From the NCBI RefSeq assembly GCF_000956465.1, contig NZ_JYJA01000032.1, positions 1 through 64,000 on the forward strand: a stretch of 64,000 nt of DNA, read 5' to 3'. Position 1 is the first letter of the stretch; every line of letters begins with the position of its first letter. The DNA comes from Microbacterium trichothecenolyticum. Lineage in GTDB: Bacteria; Actinomycetota; Actinomycetes; Actinomycetales; Microbacteriaceae. Of the stretch, positions 1 to 8,895 are shown in pieces. The notes beneath the pieces were generated by a model. It was not told where the DNA came from, searched no databases, and saw only the letters and a program-made list of their open reading frames with translations. The translations under genes were made by a program, and so were the position numbers.

Positions 1-1176
1 CTCATGATCCCGCCGCCCCCGCCCCCGTACCCGTGGTGGCTCTGGATCCTCCCGGTGCTCGCCCTGGTGTCGGGAATCGGCGGTCTCGTGTTCGTGCTCG
101 TGGTGAAGGCCGCCGCGCGGCGGAACCCCGACCGGTCGCCGGTGATCGTGCAGTACACGCCTCCCGACGACGAGTCGCTGACGCTGTCGGCGGGGGTGCT
201 CGACGTTCCGGAGCGGGCCCTGGCGGCGAACGTGGTCGATCTCGCGGTGAAGGACGCGGTCGAGATCCGGGCGACGGGCGACCGCGAGGACGCCGACGAC
301 TTTGAGGTGGTGCTGCGCGACAGCGCCGGCCTCGACAGCGACGAGCGTCGCATCGTCGACACTCTGTTCGGCCGCAAGGCCGAAGCCGGCGCCGACGTCG
401 ACCTGGGCGCGTTCGCCCGCAAGCCCCCGTCGCGTGCCGTCACGTACGTGCGGCGGATCGATGAGTTCACGGTTCAGCGCGGGTATCGCAGCAAGCTGCC
501 GGACTGGATCACGCTGCTGCGCGGATTCATCCAGCTGGCCGGGCTTGCGCTTGCGATGCTCCTCATCTTCTTCGCCGACGGCGCATTCGTGGTGCTCGAT
601 CCCCTCGGGCAGCTGGGGAACGTCATCTACTTCGCCGCGCTGGGCAGCGCCTTCTTCGCGTTCATCGGGCTGCCGTTCTTCTCGCTCCCGAAGTCGGTGC
701 TCACCGTCGCGGGCGGCATGCACAAGACCTTTCTGGAGGGGATCCGCGAGTATCTGCAGCTCGCGGAGGAGGACCGCCTGCGCGCGGCGCAGTCGCCGCG
801 GACCGCCGATCTCGTCTCGTCGGGGCGTCGCCCCTACGGTGACTCGCCGGATGCTCCCGGCGCATCCGTCGTCAACCTGTACGAGCACCTGCTGCCGTAC
901 GCGGTGCTGTTCGGCATGGAGCGCGAGTGGGTGAACGTCATCCGCGCGGCGGGAGCCGTCGAAGGCGCCTCGCAGCTGGCACTGTTCGACGCGGTGACCT
1001 CGCGCTCGCTCTCCGACGCGTCGTCGTCGATCGGACGGCTCGCGGCCACCCCGGTGTCGCGCCCGGGGTCGTCGTCGAGCTCGTCCTCGAGTTCGAGCTG
1101 GTCGTTCTCGGGCGGATCCTCCGGAGGCGGGTTCTCGGGCGGTGGAGGCGGCGGCGGAGGCTTCGGCGGCCGCTGA
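1..1176 (+). CDS. DUF2207 family membrane protein, C-terminal part (cut by window edge)
   Basis: The reading frame is open to the first base of the window, so the ATG at position 4 is probably internal and the N-terminal extracytoplasmic domain lies outside. In the visible 390 residues there is a membrane helix at about residues 12-35 and a helix pair at about 173-230, with soluble regions between them. The protein ends in a serine run followed by a glycine-rich tail (GGGG... ending FGGR), which is the usual ending of DUF2207 proteins. Members of the family are predicted membrane proteins of unknown role; complete ones are usually 550-650 aa. No function can be assigned here. Confidence 0.8.
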   Translation, partial: LMIPPPPPPYPWWLWILPVLALVSGIGGLVFVLVVKAAARRNPDRSPVIVQYTPPDDESLTLSAGVLDVPERALAANVVDLAVKDAVEIRATGDREDADDFEVVLRDSAGLDSDERRIVDTLFGRKAEAGADVDLGAFARKPPSRAVTYVRRIDEFTVQRGYRSKLPDWITLLRGFIQLAGLALAMLLIFFADGAFVVLDPLGQLGNVIYFAALGSAFFAFIGLPFFSLPKSVLTVAGGMHKTFLEGIREYLQLAEEDRLRAAQSPRTADLVSSGRRPYGDSPDAPGASVVNLYEHLLPYAVLFGMEREWVNVIRAAGAVEGASQLALFDAVTSRSLSDASSSIGRLAATPVSRPGSSSSSSSSSSWSFSGGSSGGGFSGGGGGGGGFGGR

Positions 1177-1240
1177 CCGGCGTCCGGCGCAGGCAGACGT
1201 GCGGGCGGGCGCCGAGAGCGCCACCGACTACGCTCGATCC

Positions 1241-1888
1241 GTGGCCAAGCTCTACTTCCGCTACGGAGCGATGAACTCCGGCAAGTCGACGTCGCTCCTC
1301 CAGGCCGCCTACAACTACGAGGAGCGGGGGCAGCATGTGCTCCTCGCCAAGCCCGCCATCGACACCAAGGGTGCCGACCAGATCGACAGCCGCCTCGGCG
1401 TCAAGCGCACTGTCGACTTCCTGGTGCGTCCCGAGGACGACATCCGCGTCCTGTTCGCGGAGCACCGCGCGCGGGTCAAAGCCGAGGCGTCAGACACTCT
1501 CGTTCCGGAGTCAGACGAGCACGAGGTCGACGTCGCGTGCCTGCTCATCGACGAGGCGCAGTTCCTGACCCGGGAGCAGGTCGACGACCTGCTCCGCATC
1601 GTCGTCTTCGACGGCGTGCCCGTGCTCGCCTACGGCATCCGCACCGACTTCCAGACCCAGGCGTTCCCCGGGTCGGCGCGGCTGCTCGAGCTCGCCCACA
1701 GCCTCGAAGAGCTGAAGACCATCTGCCGCTGCGGCCGCAAGGCGCTGTTCAATGCCCGCCTCGTCGGCGGCCGGTTCGTCTTCGACGGCGATCAGGTGGC
1801 GATCGACGAGCTCACCGCGGACCGCGTCACCTACGAATCGCTGTGCGCCGAGGACTACCTTCGGGCTTCCGGCGGCCGTCTCGAGTGA
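1241..1888 (+). CDS. tdk: Thymidine kinase
   Basis: Type II thymidine kinase of 215 aa, which phosphorylates thymidine in the cytoplasmic salvage pathway. It has the Walker A motif GAMNSGKST near residues 9-17, the Walker B-like LLIDEAQFL, and the lasso region. In that region I see only CRC followed by a single later Cys (SLCAEDY); the last zinc ligand of many homologues is Asp here, so zinc binding may be lost. I chose the GTG start at 1241 because the MNSGKST motif then sits at the family's usual distance from the N-terminus. TACGCT at 1229-1234 is 6 nt upstream, which suggests a leaderless transcript. An ATG at 1142 in the same frame would add 33 low-complexity residues overlapping the previous gene. 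Confidence 0.93.
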   Translation: MAKLYFRYGAMNSGKSTSLLQAAYNYEERGQHVLLAKPAIDTKGADQIDSRLGVKRTVDFLVRPEDDIRVLFAEHRARVKAEASDTLVPESDEHEVDVACLLIDEAQFLTREQVDDLLRIVVFDGVPVLAYGIRTDFQTQAFPGSARLLELAHSLEELKTICRCGRKALFNARLVGGRFVFDGDQVAIDELTADRVTYESLCAEDYLRASGGRLE

Positions 1889-1915
1889 CGGCGGCGCCGG
1901 TGCGGCGGCCCGCTG

Positions 1916-2746
1916 TCAGGCCGTCTCGGGTGCGCGTCCGCGCCGGCGGGGAAGTGGGACCAGCATCGACGTCGTGCGCTGATACTCGCGGTAGGCCGGG
2001 TACTTCGACGTCGAGATGGACTCGGTGAACACCGTCGAGCCGATGAACAGCACGGTCAGCAGGGCAGCGCCGGCGATCGTCCAGTTCAGCCAGCTGCCGC
2101 CGTCGGCGACGAGAGCGACGGCGCCGAGCGCGTAGAACGCCCACCACTGCGCCTGCTCGAAGAAGAAGTTCGGGTGGCGGCTGTAGCTGAAGAGCCCGGT
2201 CGTGACGAAGCCGGGCTCGAGCGTGCCGCCCGCCGCCTTCTTGGCCTTGTGGAACGCCCACTGCTGCTGATCCGCCACGGTCTCGCCGACCAGGAACGCG
2301 GCGAACAGCACCGCGAACGCGGCATCCCATCCGGTGAACGGCGCGGGATGCTGCCACGCGATGTATGCGGGAAGCGAGATGAGCACGAGCAGCGCGCTCT
2401 GGAAGAGCACGATGAAGAAGATGTTGAACAGCTGGAACTGCCAGCGCGTCATGCGGCCGCGCAGGATCGCCCACCGGTAGTCCTCCATGCCGGTGTAGCC
2501 GCCCTTGCGCGCGAAGTTGAAGGTGAGCCGCGCACCCCACGCCGTGACCAGGAGCGCCATCACGACGAGGCGCGTCGCGTCGACGCCCGCGATGAGCGCG
2601 GCAGCCGCGAAGATCCACACGTAGATCACGGGGACGATCGACCACAGTCGATCGATCCAGGACGTCTCGTTCGTGACGAGCGAGGTGATCCAGCAGAACG
2701 CGGCGGCGACGCCCGCGACGATGAGGACGAGGAGGAGGGGGTCCAT
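1916..2746 (-). CDS. DUF1295 / steroid 5-alpha-reductase-like membrane protein
   Basis: A 276-residue protein with about six or seven hydrophobic helices. Near the C-terminus is the signature SRHPNFFFEQ, which matches the SRHPNYxxE motif of the DUF1295 and isoprenylcysteine methyltransferase-like membrane proteins. Substrate and reaction are unknown; relatives reduce or modify lipids. The ATG at 2746 starts directly before the first hydrophobic segment. On the reverse strand TACGCT (2753-2758) lies 6 nt upstream, so the message is probably leaderless. The gene converges on tdk and diverges from the GntR regulator at 2883; the two palindromes at 2796-2830 lie between them and could affect both. 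Confidence 0.85.
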   Translation of the reverse strand: MDPLLLVLIVAGVAAAFCWITSLVTNETSWIDRLWSIVPVIYVWIFAAAALIAGVDATRLVVMALLVTAWGARLTFNFARKGGYTGMEDYRWAILRGRMTRWQFQLFNIFFIVLFQSALLVLISLPAYIAWQHPAPFTGWDAAFAVLFAAFLVGETVADQQQWAFHKAKKAAGGTLEPGFVTTGLFSYSRHPNFFFEQAQWWAFYALGAVALVADGGSWLNWTIAGAALLTVLFIGSTVFTESISTSKYPAYREYQRTTSMLVPLPRRRGRAPETA

Positions 2747-2795
2747 GGGGTCAGCGTAGTGGTCCGTGCAGACATGCGTCGTCATACGGGTTGTC

Positions 2796-2830
2796 TGTGG
2801 TCCGACCACAAGATATCGTGGTCAGACCAC
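2796..2830. promoter_or_regulatory. Two tandem GntR/FadR-type operators
   Basis: TGTGGTC-C-GACCACA at 2796-2810 is a perfect 7-1-7 palindrome, and GTGGTC-A-GACCAC at 2818-2830 is a perfect 6-1-6 palindrome. Their centres (2803 and 2824) are 21 bp apart, about two helical turns. Both fit the TGGT-n-ACCA pattern bound by FadR-subfamily GntR regulators such as LldR. The sites are about 50 bp upstream of the regulator gene, so autoregulation and control of lldD are likely. Confidence 0.8.
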
Positions 2831-2882
2831 ACCGTGCCCTTCAATGAGGAGGGCGCCGGATCCGACATCGACGAGGAGATCC

Positions 2883-3632
2883 GTGGCAGGCACCCCGACT
2901 CCGCCGGCGCTCGCGCCTGCACGCGCGTGGCGCGTCGTGCTCGAGAGGATCGAGACCGACCTGCTCGACGGCACCCTCAAGCCCGGCGATCGGCTCGCGC
3001 CCGAGCGCGAGCTCGCCGCCACGCTCGGTGTGGGGCGTTCCAGCGTCCGCGAGGCGCTGCGCGTCCTCGAGGTGATGGGGCTCATCCGCACCGGGACCGG
3101 GTCGGGGCCGACCTCCGGGGCCATCATCATCGCGACACCGCAGGGCGGCATGTCGGCGCTGCTGCGGCTGCAGGTCGCCGCGCAGGGCTTCCCTTTCGAC
3201 GACGTCGTCGCGACCAGGCTCGTGCTGGAATCGGCCGTCGTCGACACCCTCGCCACCGACCCTGCGCGTTCGACCGCGCAGGCGCGCGAGGTGCTCGATG
3301 CGATGGACGCCGACGATCTCACCGCTCCCGAGTTCCTGGCCCTCGACGCCCAGCTGCACCTCGCGCTCGCCGAGGCCTCCGGCAACCTCGTCATCGCGGC
3401 GATGATGGCGGGGCTGCGCACGGCGATCGAGTCGTACGTGCAGGCGGGTGCGGCGGGCATCGCGCAATGGGATGCCGCGGCCGACCGCCTGCGCCACGAG
3501 CATCACGCGATCCTCGATGCCGTCGACGCGGGCGAACCCGCCCTCGCTCGCACCCTCGTCCACGACCACATCGTCGGCTACTACGCGGCGGCGGGTCTCG
3601 CCCGCTCGGCCGCCGCACGCACCCAGATCTGA
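2883..3632 (+). CDS. GntR-family (FadR/LldR-like) transcriptional regulator
   Basis: A 249-residue regulator. A winged-helix DNA-binding domain covers about residues 15-75, with the family pattern PGDRLAPERELAATLGVGRSSVREALRVLE. An all-helical FCD ligand-binding domain follows (about 95-240) with several His and Asp residues that could bind metal. I chose the GTG at 2883 because GAGGAG (2873-2878) lies at good spacing; an in-frame ATG at 2844 would add 13 residues. It lies 18 nt upstream of lldD, so the two are probably one transcript. By family and context it most likely senses lactate and represses lldD. It is not proven to be LldR rather than a paralogue. Confidence 0.88.
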   Translation: MAGTPTPPALAPARAWRVVLERIETDLLDGTLKPGDRLAPERELAATLGVGRSSVREALRVLEVMGLIRTGTGSGPTSGAIIIATPQGGMSALLRLQVAAQGFPFDDVVATRLVLESAVVDTLATDPARSTAQAREVLDAMDADDLTAPEFLALDAQLHLALAEASGNLVIAAMMAGLRTAIESYVQAGAAGIAQWDAAADRLRHEHHAILDAVDAGEPALARTLVHDHIVGYYAAAGLARSAAARTQI

Positions 3633-3650
3633 CCCATCGGAGAGGTACTC

Positions 3651-5039
3651 ATGGTCACCCGGCAGTTCCCCAATCCCAAGGAGCTCCTCGAGCTCATGCA
3701 GTTCAAGAAGCCCGAGCTCGACGGCAAGAAGCGCCGCCTCGAGTCCGCGCTGACGATCTACGACCTGCGCGACATCGCGAAGCGCCGCACGCCCAAGGCC
3801 GCGTTCGACTACACCGACGGCGCCGCCGAGGGCGAGCTGTCGCTGTCGCGCGCGCGCCAGGCGTTCGAGGACATCGAGTTCCACCCCGATGTGCTGCGCC
3901 CCGCCGAGAACGTCGACATGTCGACCGAGATCCTCGGCGGCCCGTCGACCATGCCGTTCGGCATCGCACCGACGGGCTTCACGCGCCTCATGCAGACCGA
4001 GGGCGAGATCGCCGGCGCCGGTGCCGCTGGTGCCGCCGGCATCCCGTTCACGCTCTCGACGCTCGGCACGACGTCGATCGAGGGCGTGAAGGCCGCGAAC
4101 CCGAACGGGCGCAACTGGTTCCAGCTGTACGTCATGCGCGACCGCGAGATCTCGTACGGCCTGGCCCGCCGCGCGGCCGAGGCAGGATTCGACACGCTGC
4201 AGTTCACGGTGGACACGCCGGTCGCCGGCGCACGCCTGCGCGACAAGCGCAACGGCTTCTCGATCCCGCCGCAGCTGACGCTCGGCACCATCGTCAACGC
4301 GATCCCGCGCCCGTGGTGGTGGTACGACTTCCTCACCACTCCCAAGCTCGAGTTCGCGTCGCTCTCGACGACCGGCGGGACGGTCGGCGAGCTGCTCAAC
4401 TCGGCGATGGACCCGACCATCAGCTATGACGACCTCGCGATCATCCGTGAGATCTGGCCGGGCAAGATCGTGATCAAGGGCGTGCAGAACGTCGCGGACT
4501 CGAAGCGGCTCATCGACGCCGGCGTCGACGGCATCATCCTGTCGAACCACGGCGGCCGTCAGCTCGACCGCGCGCCGATCCCGTTCCGCCTCCTCCCCGA
4601 GGTCGTGCGCGAGGTCGGGAAGGACGCCACGGTCATGGTCGACACCGGCATCATGAACGGTGCCGACATCGTCGCCTCGATCGCACTCGGTGCGAAGTTC
4701 ACGCTCATCGGCCGCGCGTACCTGTACGGCCTGATGGCCGGCGGACGCCAGGGCGTCGACCGCACGATCGCGATCCTGCGCAGCGAGATCGAGCGCACCA
4801 TGAAGCTCCTCGGCGTCTCGTCCATTGCGGAGCTCGAGCCGCGCCACGTCACGCAGCTGCAGCGGCTCGTCCCGATCGCGGTGTCCGCCCCCGCCGCTGA
4901 GGCGGCCGTCGCCTCGGCGCCGCGCCCGCGCGCCGGCCGGGCCACGACGGCGTCGAGTGCTGCGAGCGGGGATGCTGCAGCATCCCGTCCTGCGAAGGCT
5001 CCCGCCGCGAAGAGCACCGGGCCGCGCGCGAAGGCCTGA
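3651..5039 (+). CDS. lldD: L-lactate dehydrogenase (FMN-dependent, LldD type)
   Basis: Alpha-hydroxyacid oxidase fold of 462 aa that oxidises L-lactate to pyruvate using FMN, usually feeding electrons to the respiratory chain. The active-site signature SNHGGRQLD is present with the catalytic His at about residue 300. The FMN and substrate residues [22 protein letters not shown] and VIKGV all appear in the expected order. The ATG at 3651 follows a purine-rich GGAGAGG. The last 60 or so residues form an Ala/Pro/Arg-rich tail with no domain, which is longer than in most LldD proteins. The related mycofactocin enzyme MftD is an alternative, but no mycofactocin genes are nearby and the upstream GntR gene favours LldD. 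Confidence 0.9.
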   Translation: MVTRQFPNPKELLELMQFKKPELDGKKRRLESALTIYDLRDIAKRRTPKAAFDYTDGAAEGELSLSRARQAFEDIEFHPDVLRPAENVDMSTEILGGPSTMPFGIAPTGFTRLMQTEGEIAGAGAAGAAGIPFTLSTLGTTSIEGVKAANPNGRNWFQLYVMRDREISYGLARRAAEAGFDTLQFTVDTPVAGARLRDKRNGFSIPPQLTLGTIVNAIPRPWWWYDFLTTPKLEFASLSTTGGTVGELLNSAMDPTISYDDLAIIREIWPGKIVIKGVQNVADSKRLIDAGVDGIILSNHGGRQLDRAPIPFRLLPEVVREVGKDATVMVDTGIMNGADIVASIALGAKFTLIGRAYLYGLMAGGRQGVDRTIAILRSEIERTMKLLGVSSIAELEPRHVTQLQRLVPIAVSAPAAEAAVASAPRPRAGRATTASSAASGDAAASRPAKAPAAKSTGPRAKA

Positions 5040-5056
5040 CCGCTCGCCCGTCGATG

Positions 5057-5105
5057 CTCGCCTGTCACGATCTGCCGCTCACCGCAGCAGAGCGTGACCG
5101 GCGAG
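5057..5105. terminator. Imperfect hairpin between convergent genes
   Basis: Arms at 5057-5075 and 5087-5105 are complementary over 19 nt with a few mismatches. The hairpin lies between the ends of lldD and the HAD phosphatase gene, so it can serve both strands. There is no clear T run. Confidence 0.55.
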
Positions 5106-5138
5106 CGATCCGGCCGGCGCGAGGCCACCGATGCTGCG

Positions 5139-5918
5139 TCAGACGCGGACGGGAAGCGTGGGGATGAGCTGCTCGAGGTAGACGACCGTGTCTTCCCAGC
5201 CGTCGACGGACTGGCAGCGCACGCCCATCGCGAGGACCGGATAGTCGTTGCCGTCGGGGTCGAGGCGGTCGCCGACGAAGAGCATGTCGTCGAGGGAGAT
5301 GCCGGTCTGCTCTGCGAGCTGACGCATGCCGTAGGCCTTGTCGATGCCCTGCTCGGTGATGTCGACCGAGGTCGAGCCCCCGGAGCGCACCTCGAGATCG
5401 GGCAGCAGCGCAGCGACCGCGGCACGCAGGCTGTTCTTCTTCTCGCCGGTGGGGTCCCACGCTGTCTTCGCCAGAACGGGAGCCCGCTGGCCGAGGGCCG
5501 AGAAGGTGATCTGGGACCCGCGATCCTCCAGGATGTCGCCCCACGTCTCTGACTCCCACAAACCGAGGCGGCGAGCCTCGCCCTCGACGGCGGCAAGGGC
5601 GCGCGACTTCTGGTCGTCCGTGAGCGAGCGCTTGTAGACCGTGACGACTTCGTCCCCGGCGAGACGGTAGTACTGCGTGCCGCAGGTGGGGAGGAGGTGC
5701 AGACGCGCCAAGGTGTCGGCCGGGGCGTCCGGAAGGCGGTCGACGACCTGCGTCGTGAACTGTGCGAGCTGGCCGCCGGAGATGATGGCCACGTCCACGC
5801 GCTCTGCCAGCGCGACCAGCAGTTCGCCGATGCGAGGGTCGATCTGGCTCTTGGATGGAGCAAGCGTGTCGTCGAGATCGAACGCGACGAGAAGGGGCGG
5901 GGTGGCGATGTCGACCAT
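5139..5918 (-). CDS. HAD-IIB phosphatase (phosphomannomutase/sugar-phosphatase-like)
   Basis: A 259-residue HAD hydrolase. Motif I is FDLDDTL (Asp nucleophile near residue 15), motif II is IISGG, and motif IV is GDRLDPDGND. The cap region carries GGSTSVDIT followed by GIDKAYG, the arrangement seen in HAD-IIB enzymes including eukaryotic-type phosphomannomutases and sucrose-phosphate phosphatases. It is likely to dephosphorylate a sugar phosphate; the substrate cannot be read from sequence. It converges on lldD and is followed upstream by tRNA-Pro on the same strand. Confidence 0.82.
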   Translation of the reverse strand: MVDIATPPLLVAFDLDDTLAPSKSQIDPRIGELLVALAERVDVAIISGGQLAQFTTQVVDRLPDAPADTLARLHLLPTCGTQYYRLAGDEVVTVYKRSLTDDQKSRALAAVEGEARRLGLWESETWGDILEDRGSQITFSALGQRAPVLAKTAWDPTGEKKNSLRAAVAALLPDLEVRSGGSTSVDITEQGIDKAYGMRQLAEQTGISLDDMLFVGDRLDPDGNDYPVLAMGVRCQSVDGWEDTVVYLEQLIPTLPVRV

Positions 5919-5940
5919 GGTGTCCGTCCTTTCATGCGAA

Positions 5941-5964
5941 AGGCTCCGCCTCGCGGCGGAGCCT
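5941..5964 (-). terminator. Terminator of tRNA-Pro
   Basis: A perfect 10-bp stem (5941-5950 with 5955-5964) with a TCGC loop. It lies just downstream of tRNA-Pro on the reverse strand and is followed there by TTTC. Confidence 0.7.
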
Positions 5965-5972
5965 CTCTGCTG

Positions 5973-6046
<74 letters not shown>

Positions 6047-6064
6047 TTTTGCAACCCTCCGAGT

Positions 6065-7603
6065 CTAACCGATCGTCAGGGGTGCTGCTGACCACGGCCG
6101 TCTCGAGCTCACGATCGCGACACCGAGGCTGAGGAGAGCGACGGCGATCGCCGCGGGTGCTCGGAGAGCGGCGGCGTCCGTGCCGGTGGCCGCCAGCTCC
6201 GCCGGAGACGCGGCGGCCGCGGCCGGAGGCGCTTCGGCGGCCGGGGTAGCAGCGGGCGTCGGTGGCGGTGGGGCGATCACGGTGACCTGCGAGGGCTCGC
6301 CGAACCGTTCGGTCCAGGCGAAGTCAACGCCGGTGTGGGCGGCCACGGAGGGAAGTTGGTCGGCCGCACGCAGGCTCCAGACGGCGGTGTAATACCCCGC
6401 GGTGGTCATCTCCCACGAGGACGCGATCGTGTACGGCGCGGTCGGCCCCGTCGCGGGGTCGGTCGTGAGCTGCAGCGTGCCGACCATAGCCTCGTCGCCG
6501 GGGAGTGCCGAGCCGGCGACGGGCTCGGTGTCGGTGCGGTACACGACCGCGCTCGCCGTCACCGGCAGGTAGGAGCCGTCGTCGGCGCGCGGCCACGAGC
6601 CCTCGGTCGCGGTGAAGGTGACCTCGTCTGTGTACGGACCGCCTGCTGCGTCCCGCTGCGCGACCTGCGTCGATATGGCCGGCGAGAACGGCGGGAATCG
6701 CGGGGCGGCGTCGGCCCCGGACACCTCGAACTGGACCCGCCCCGCCGGTCCGGCGGTCTCCTGGCCCCCCGGCGTCGTGAAATGCCGAACCGCGGCGGGG
6801 AGGCCGGCGTCGAAACGACCCGTTCCGCTCACGGTATAGGCACGACCTTCGGTCGGCGGCGCGGTGCGGATGGCGTACGTCGACCCCGATGCCGCGCTCT
6901 CGAGCGTCGGTGAGCCCGATTCCGCGAAGACCGCGTTCGTCAGGGTGATCGTGCCCGTCGCTGCGGCGGTCGTGTCGACCCGGACGGTACCCCTGCGGTG
7001 GTCGGCGGCATCCGTCGTGAACACGAGGCTTCCGCTCGCGGTGGAAGGGCCCGCCGGAGCACGTGTTGCTTCGTCGTAGTACGCCGCGGCACGCTCCTGG
7101 ACGGCGCGGTCGTGCTGCGGGGAGAGTGCGGACATCGTCCAGTGGACAGCACCGGCGAGCGAGTCCCCACGGTAGCCGAAGGCATGCAGCGTCTCTTCGC
7201 GGTTCGCGATCGCCTTGACCGCCCATGCCACCGCTGCGGCCTGGACGGGGTCATCGGTCTGTCCGTACGTCGTCACGAGGAGATTGATTCCGGCGAGCTG
7301 CTGCGGCAAGAGGCCGGCAGCCGATCCGCTGATTCCGTGGTCGGCGGTCGGGCCTGTCGGTGCGGGCGCGCCGGGAGTGATGCAGTACGTGTGCACGCCG
7401 CCGACCAGCATCGATCCGTGCCAGCCGTAAGTCGAGACCGGAGCCCAGGTGCCGAACCCGGTGCCGCGCTCGGCGGCGTCGGCGCGGGGCGCGGAGAGGA
7501 GGGTGATCCCGATCACGATCGCGGCGATGACCAGGGGCAGCGCCGACGCGCGCCGTCGGGACCGGGGCCGGAACAGCGCTGTCGAGGAGTCCGTCGTGGA
7601 CAT
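6065..7603 (-). CDS. Secreted surface protein with LAATG sorting signal
   Basis: A 512-residue exported protein. It has a charged N-terminus, a hydrophobic stretch at about residues 21-42 and a likely signal peptidase site after ADA. The first 200 residues contain TYCITPG and an AAAVAWAV helix, reminiscent of the Cys and Gln segments of Gram-positive thioester adhesin domains, although the Gln position seems to be Ala. Repetitive, beta-rich sequence follows, then a Pro/Ala linker, LAATG at about 475, a hydrophobic helix and a basic tail. LAxTG is the class E sortase signal of high-GC actinobacteria, so the protein is probably linked to the cell wall. No sortase gene is in the window. A good GGAG site precedes the ATG at 7603. 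Confidence 0.75.
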   Translation of the reverse strand: MSTTDSSTALFRPRSRRRASALPLVIAAIVIGITLLSAPRADAAERGTGFGTWAPVSTYGWHGSMLVGGVHTYCITPGAPAPTGPTADHGISGSAAGLLPQQLAGINLLVTTYGQTDDPVQAAAVAWAVKAIANREETLHAFGYRGDSLAGAVHWTMSALSPQHDRAVQERAAAYYDEATRAPAGPSTASGSLVFTTDAADHRRGTVRVDTTAAATGTITLTNAVFAESGSPTLESAASGSTYAIRTAPPTEGRAYTVSGTGRFDAGLPAAVRHFTTPGGQETAGPAGRVQFEVSGADAAPRFPPFSPAISTQVAQRDAAGGPYTDEVTFTATEGSWPRADDGSYLPVTASAVVYRTDTEPVAGSALPGDEAMVGTLQLTTDPATGPTAPYTIASSWEMTTAGYYTAVWSLRAADQLPSVAAHTGVDFAWTERFGEPSQVTVIAPPPPTPAATPAAEAPPAAAAASPAELAATGTDAAALRAPAAIAVALLSLGVAIVSSRRPWSAAPLTIG

Positions 7604-7605
7604 GC

Positions 7606-7860
7606 TTACTCTCCGTCTGGGTTGACCGGCATGAACGGGGCGTGCCGACCGAAGCCACGGGTCCGATCCGTGTTGCCGTCATCGGCACCCTCCGTCAGGT
7701 CGACGGCGGACGGAGCGGACACGACCATGATCACCAGGGCGATCAGGAGCGCGAGCAGCCGCAGGCGCACGGGCAGCCCGATGCCGTGAACGATCGTCGT
7801 GGCGACGAGCGTGTTCCGGAACGGGGGGTCAGCGGATCGTGTGGAACGCGGAGCAGCCAT
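7606..7860 (-). CDS. Small single-span membrane protein
   Basis: An 84-residue ORF ending 2 nt before the start of the surface-protein gene, so the two are probably co-translated. One hydrophobic segment lies at about residues 33-50 and the remainder is charged and polar. I recognise no family. It could be a partner of the surface protein or a poorly conserved leader ORF. The tight spacing and the GGAG site embedded in its 3' end are the main evidence that it is real. Confidence 0.5.
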   Translation of the reverse strand: MAAPRSTRSADPPFRNTLVATTIVHGIGLPVRLRLLALLIALVIMVVSAPSAVDLTEGADDGNTDRTRGFGRHAPFMPVNPDGE

Positions 7861-7962
7861 GCATCGAGGATCGACGCCTCGCGCACGTGGCGGCGGCCGC
7901 GGCCGGCGAACTGTGGACGACCGATCCGCGGGCGTCGTTGGGGAGGAGCCCTGATCGCGCCG

Positions 7963-8895
7963 CTATGCCCGCGGAACGAGCGTGAGGAGGGAGGCCTCGG
8001 GGCGGCAGGCGAAGCGCACCGGAGCGTAGATCGAGTGACCGAGCCCTGCGCTCACGTTGAGCGGCACCGAGTGGCCGTCGTGCTCCCACGCGCTGAGCCC
8101 GCGGGCCTGACGAAGCGGGATGTCGCAGTTGGCGACGAGCGCGCCGAAGCCGGGGACGCGGACCTGGCCGCCGTGCGTGTGGCCGCCGAAGATCGCGTCT
8201 GCCCCCAGGCCGACGAAGTCGTCGAGCACACGGCGATAGGGGGCGTGGGTCACGCCGATCGAGAGGTCGAAGGTCTGCCCGTCGCGGAGCGCGGCCAGCG
8301 GCTCGGGAAGTGCCTCGAGGCGGTCCCAGTGACGATGGGCGTCACTCACGCCGAACGCGGCGATGCGCAGACCACCGGCATCCAACGATCCCACCCTGTT
8401 GTTGAGGTCGAGCCAGCCGAGCTCGCGGGCGAGATAGTCGTCCAGCGCATCGGTGTCGAGAGGCTCCGCGGCGTGCTTCACCTTCGAAGGTCCGGTGAAG
8501 TACAGGAACGGGTTGCGAGGAGACGGCGCGGCGTGGTCGTTCGAGCCGTGCACGAAGACGCCGGGCACCCCGCGCAGCGGGTCGTAGGCGCGGCGGAGTC
8601 CGCGGAGACCGTCGAAGTGGCCCATGTTGTCGCCGGTGTTGACGATCAGGTCGGGCTGGAACTCCGCGAGCCTCGCGATCCATTCCTGCTTGCGGTGCTG
8701 CCACGGCGCCATGTGCGCATCGGAGAGGTGCAGGACGCGGAGCGGCTTGGCGCCCGCGGGGAGCACAGGAACCTCATGGAAGCGAACAGTGAAGAGGTAG
8801 CGCTCGATGCCGATGCCCCAGGCCGCGGCGCCCGCGCCGACCGCCCCCACCGTGCCGAGCACGGTGAGGGCGGTGCGAGTCGTTGTCGAGGGCAC
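7963..8895 (-). CDS. Membrane-anchored metallophosphoesterase (YkuE-like)
   Basis: A calcineurin-like phosphoesterase of 310 aa with an N-terminal membrane anchor at about residues 8-28. The dimetal motifs appear in order: HLSDAHM, NTGDN, GSNDH, VTHAPY and GGHTHGGQ. Relatives act on phosphodiesters at the membrane or cell wall, but the substrate is not known. It starts with GTG at 8895, overlapping the stop codon of the upstream penicillin-binding protein by one base, so the two are translationally coupled. The same pairing, ponA2 with Rv3683, occurs in mycobacteria as I recall. Confidence 0.88.
   Translation of the reverse strand: MPSTTTRTALTVLGTVGAVGAGAAAWGIGIERYLFTVRFHEVPVLPAGAKPLRVLHLSDAHMAPWQHRKQEWIARLAEFQPDLIVNTGDNMGHFDGLRGLRRAYDPLRGVPGVFVHGSNDHAAPSPRNPFLYFTGPSKVKHAAEPLDTDALDDYLARELGWLDLNNRVGSLDAGGLRIAAFGVSDAHRHWDRLEALPEPLAALRDGQTFDLSIGVTHAPYRRVLDDFVGLGADAIFGGHTHGGQVRVPGFGALVANCDIPLRQARGLSAWEHDGHSVPLNVSAGLGHSIYAPVRFACRPEASLLTLVPRA

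Noticed and set aside
2841-4847. 668-codon minus-strand frame opposite the GntR-lldD genes
   Set aside because: Shadow frame; both plus-strand genes have family signatures and ribosome sites.
3651-5039. Mycofactocin-system MftD instead of lactate dehydrogenase
   Set aside because: No mftA, B, C, E or F genes nearby, and a FadR-type regulator with LldR-like operators precedes it.
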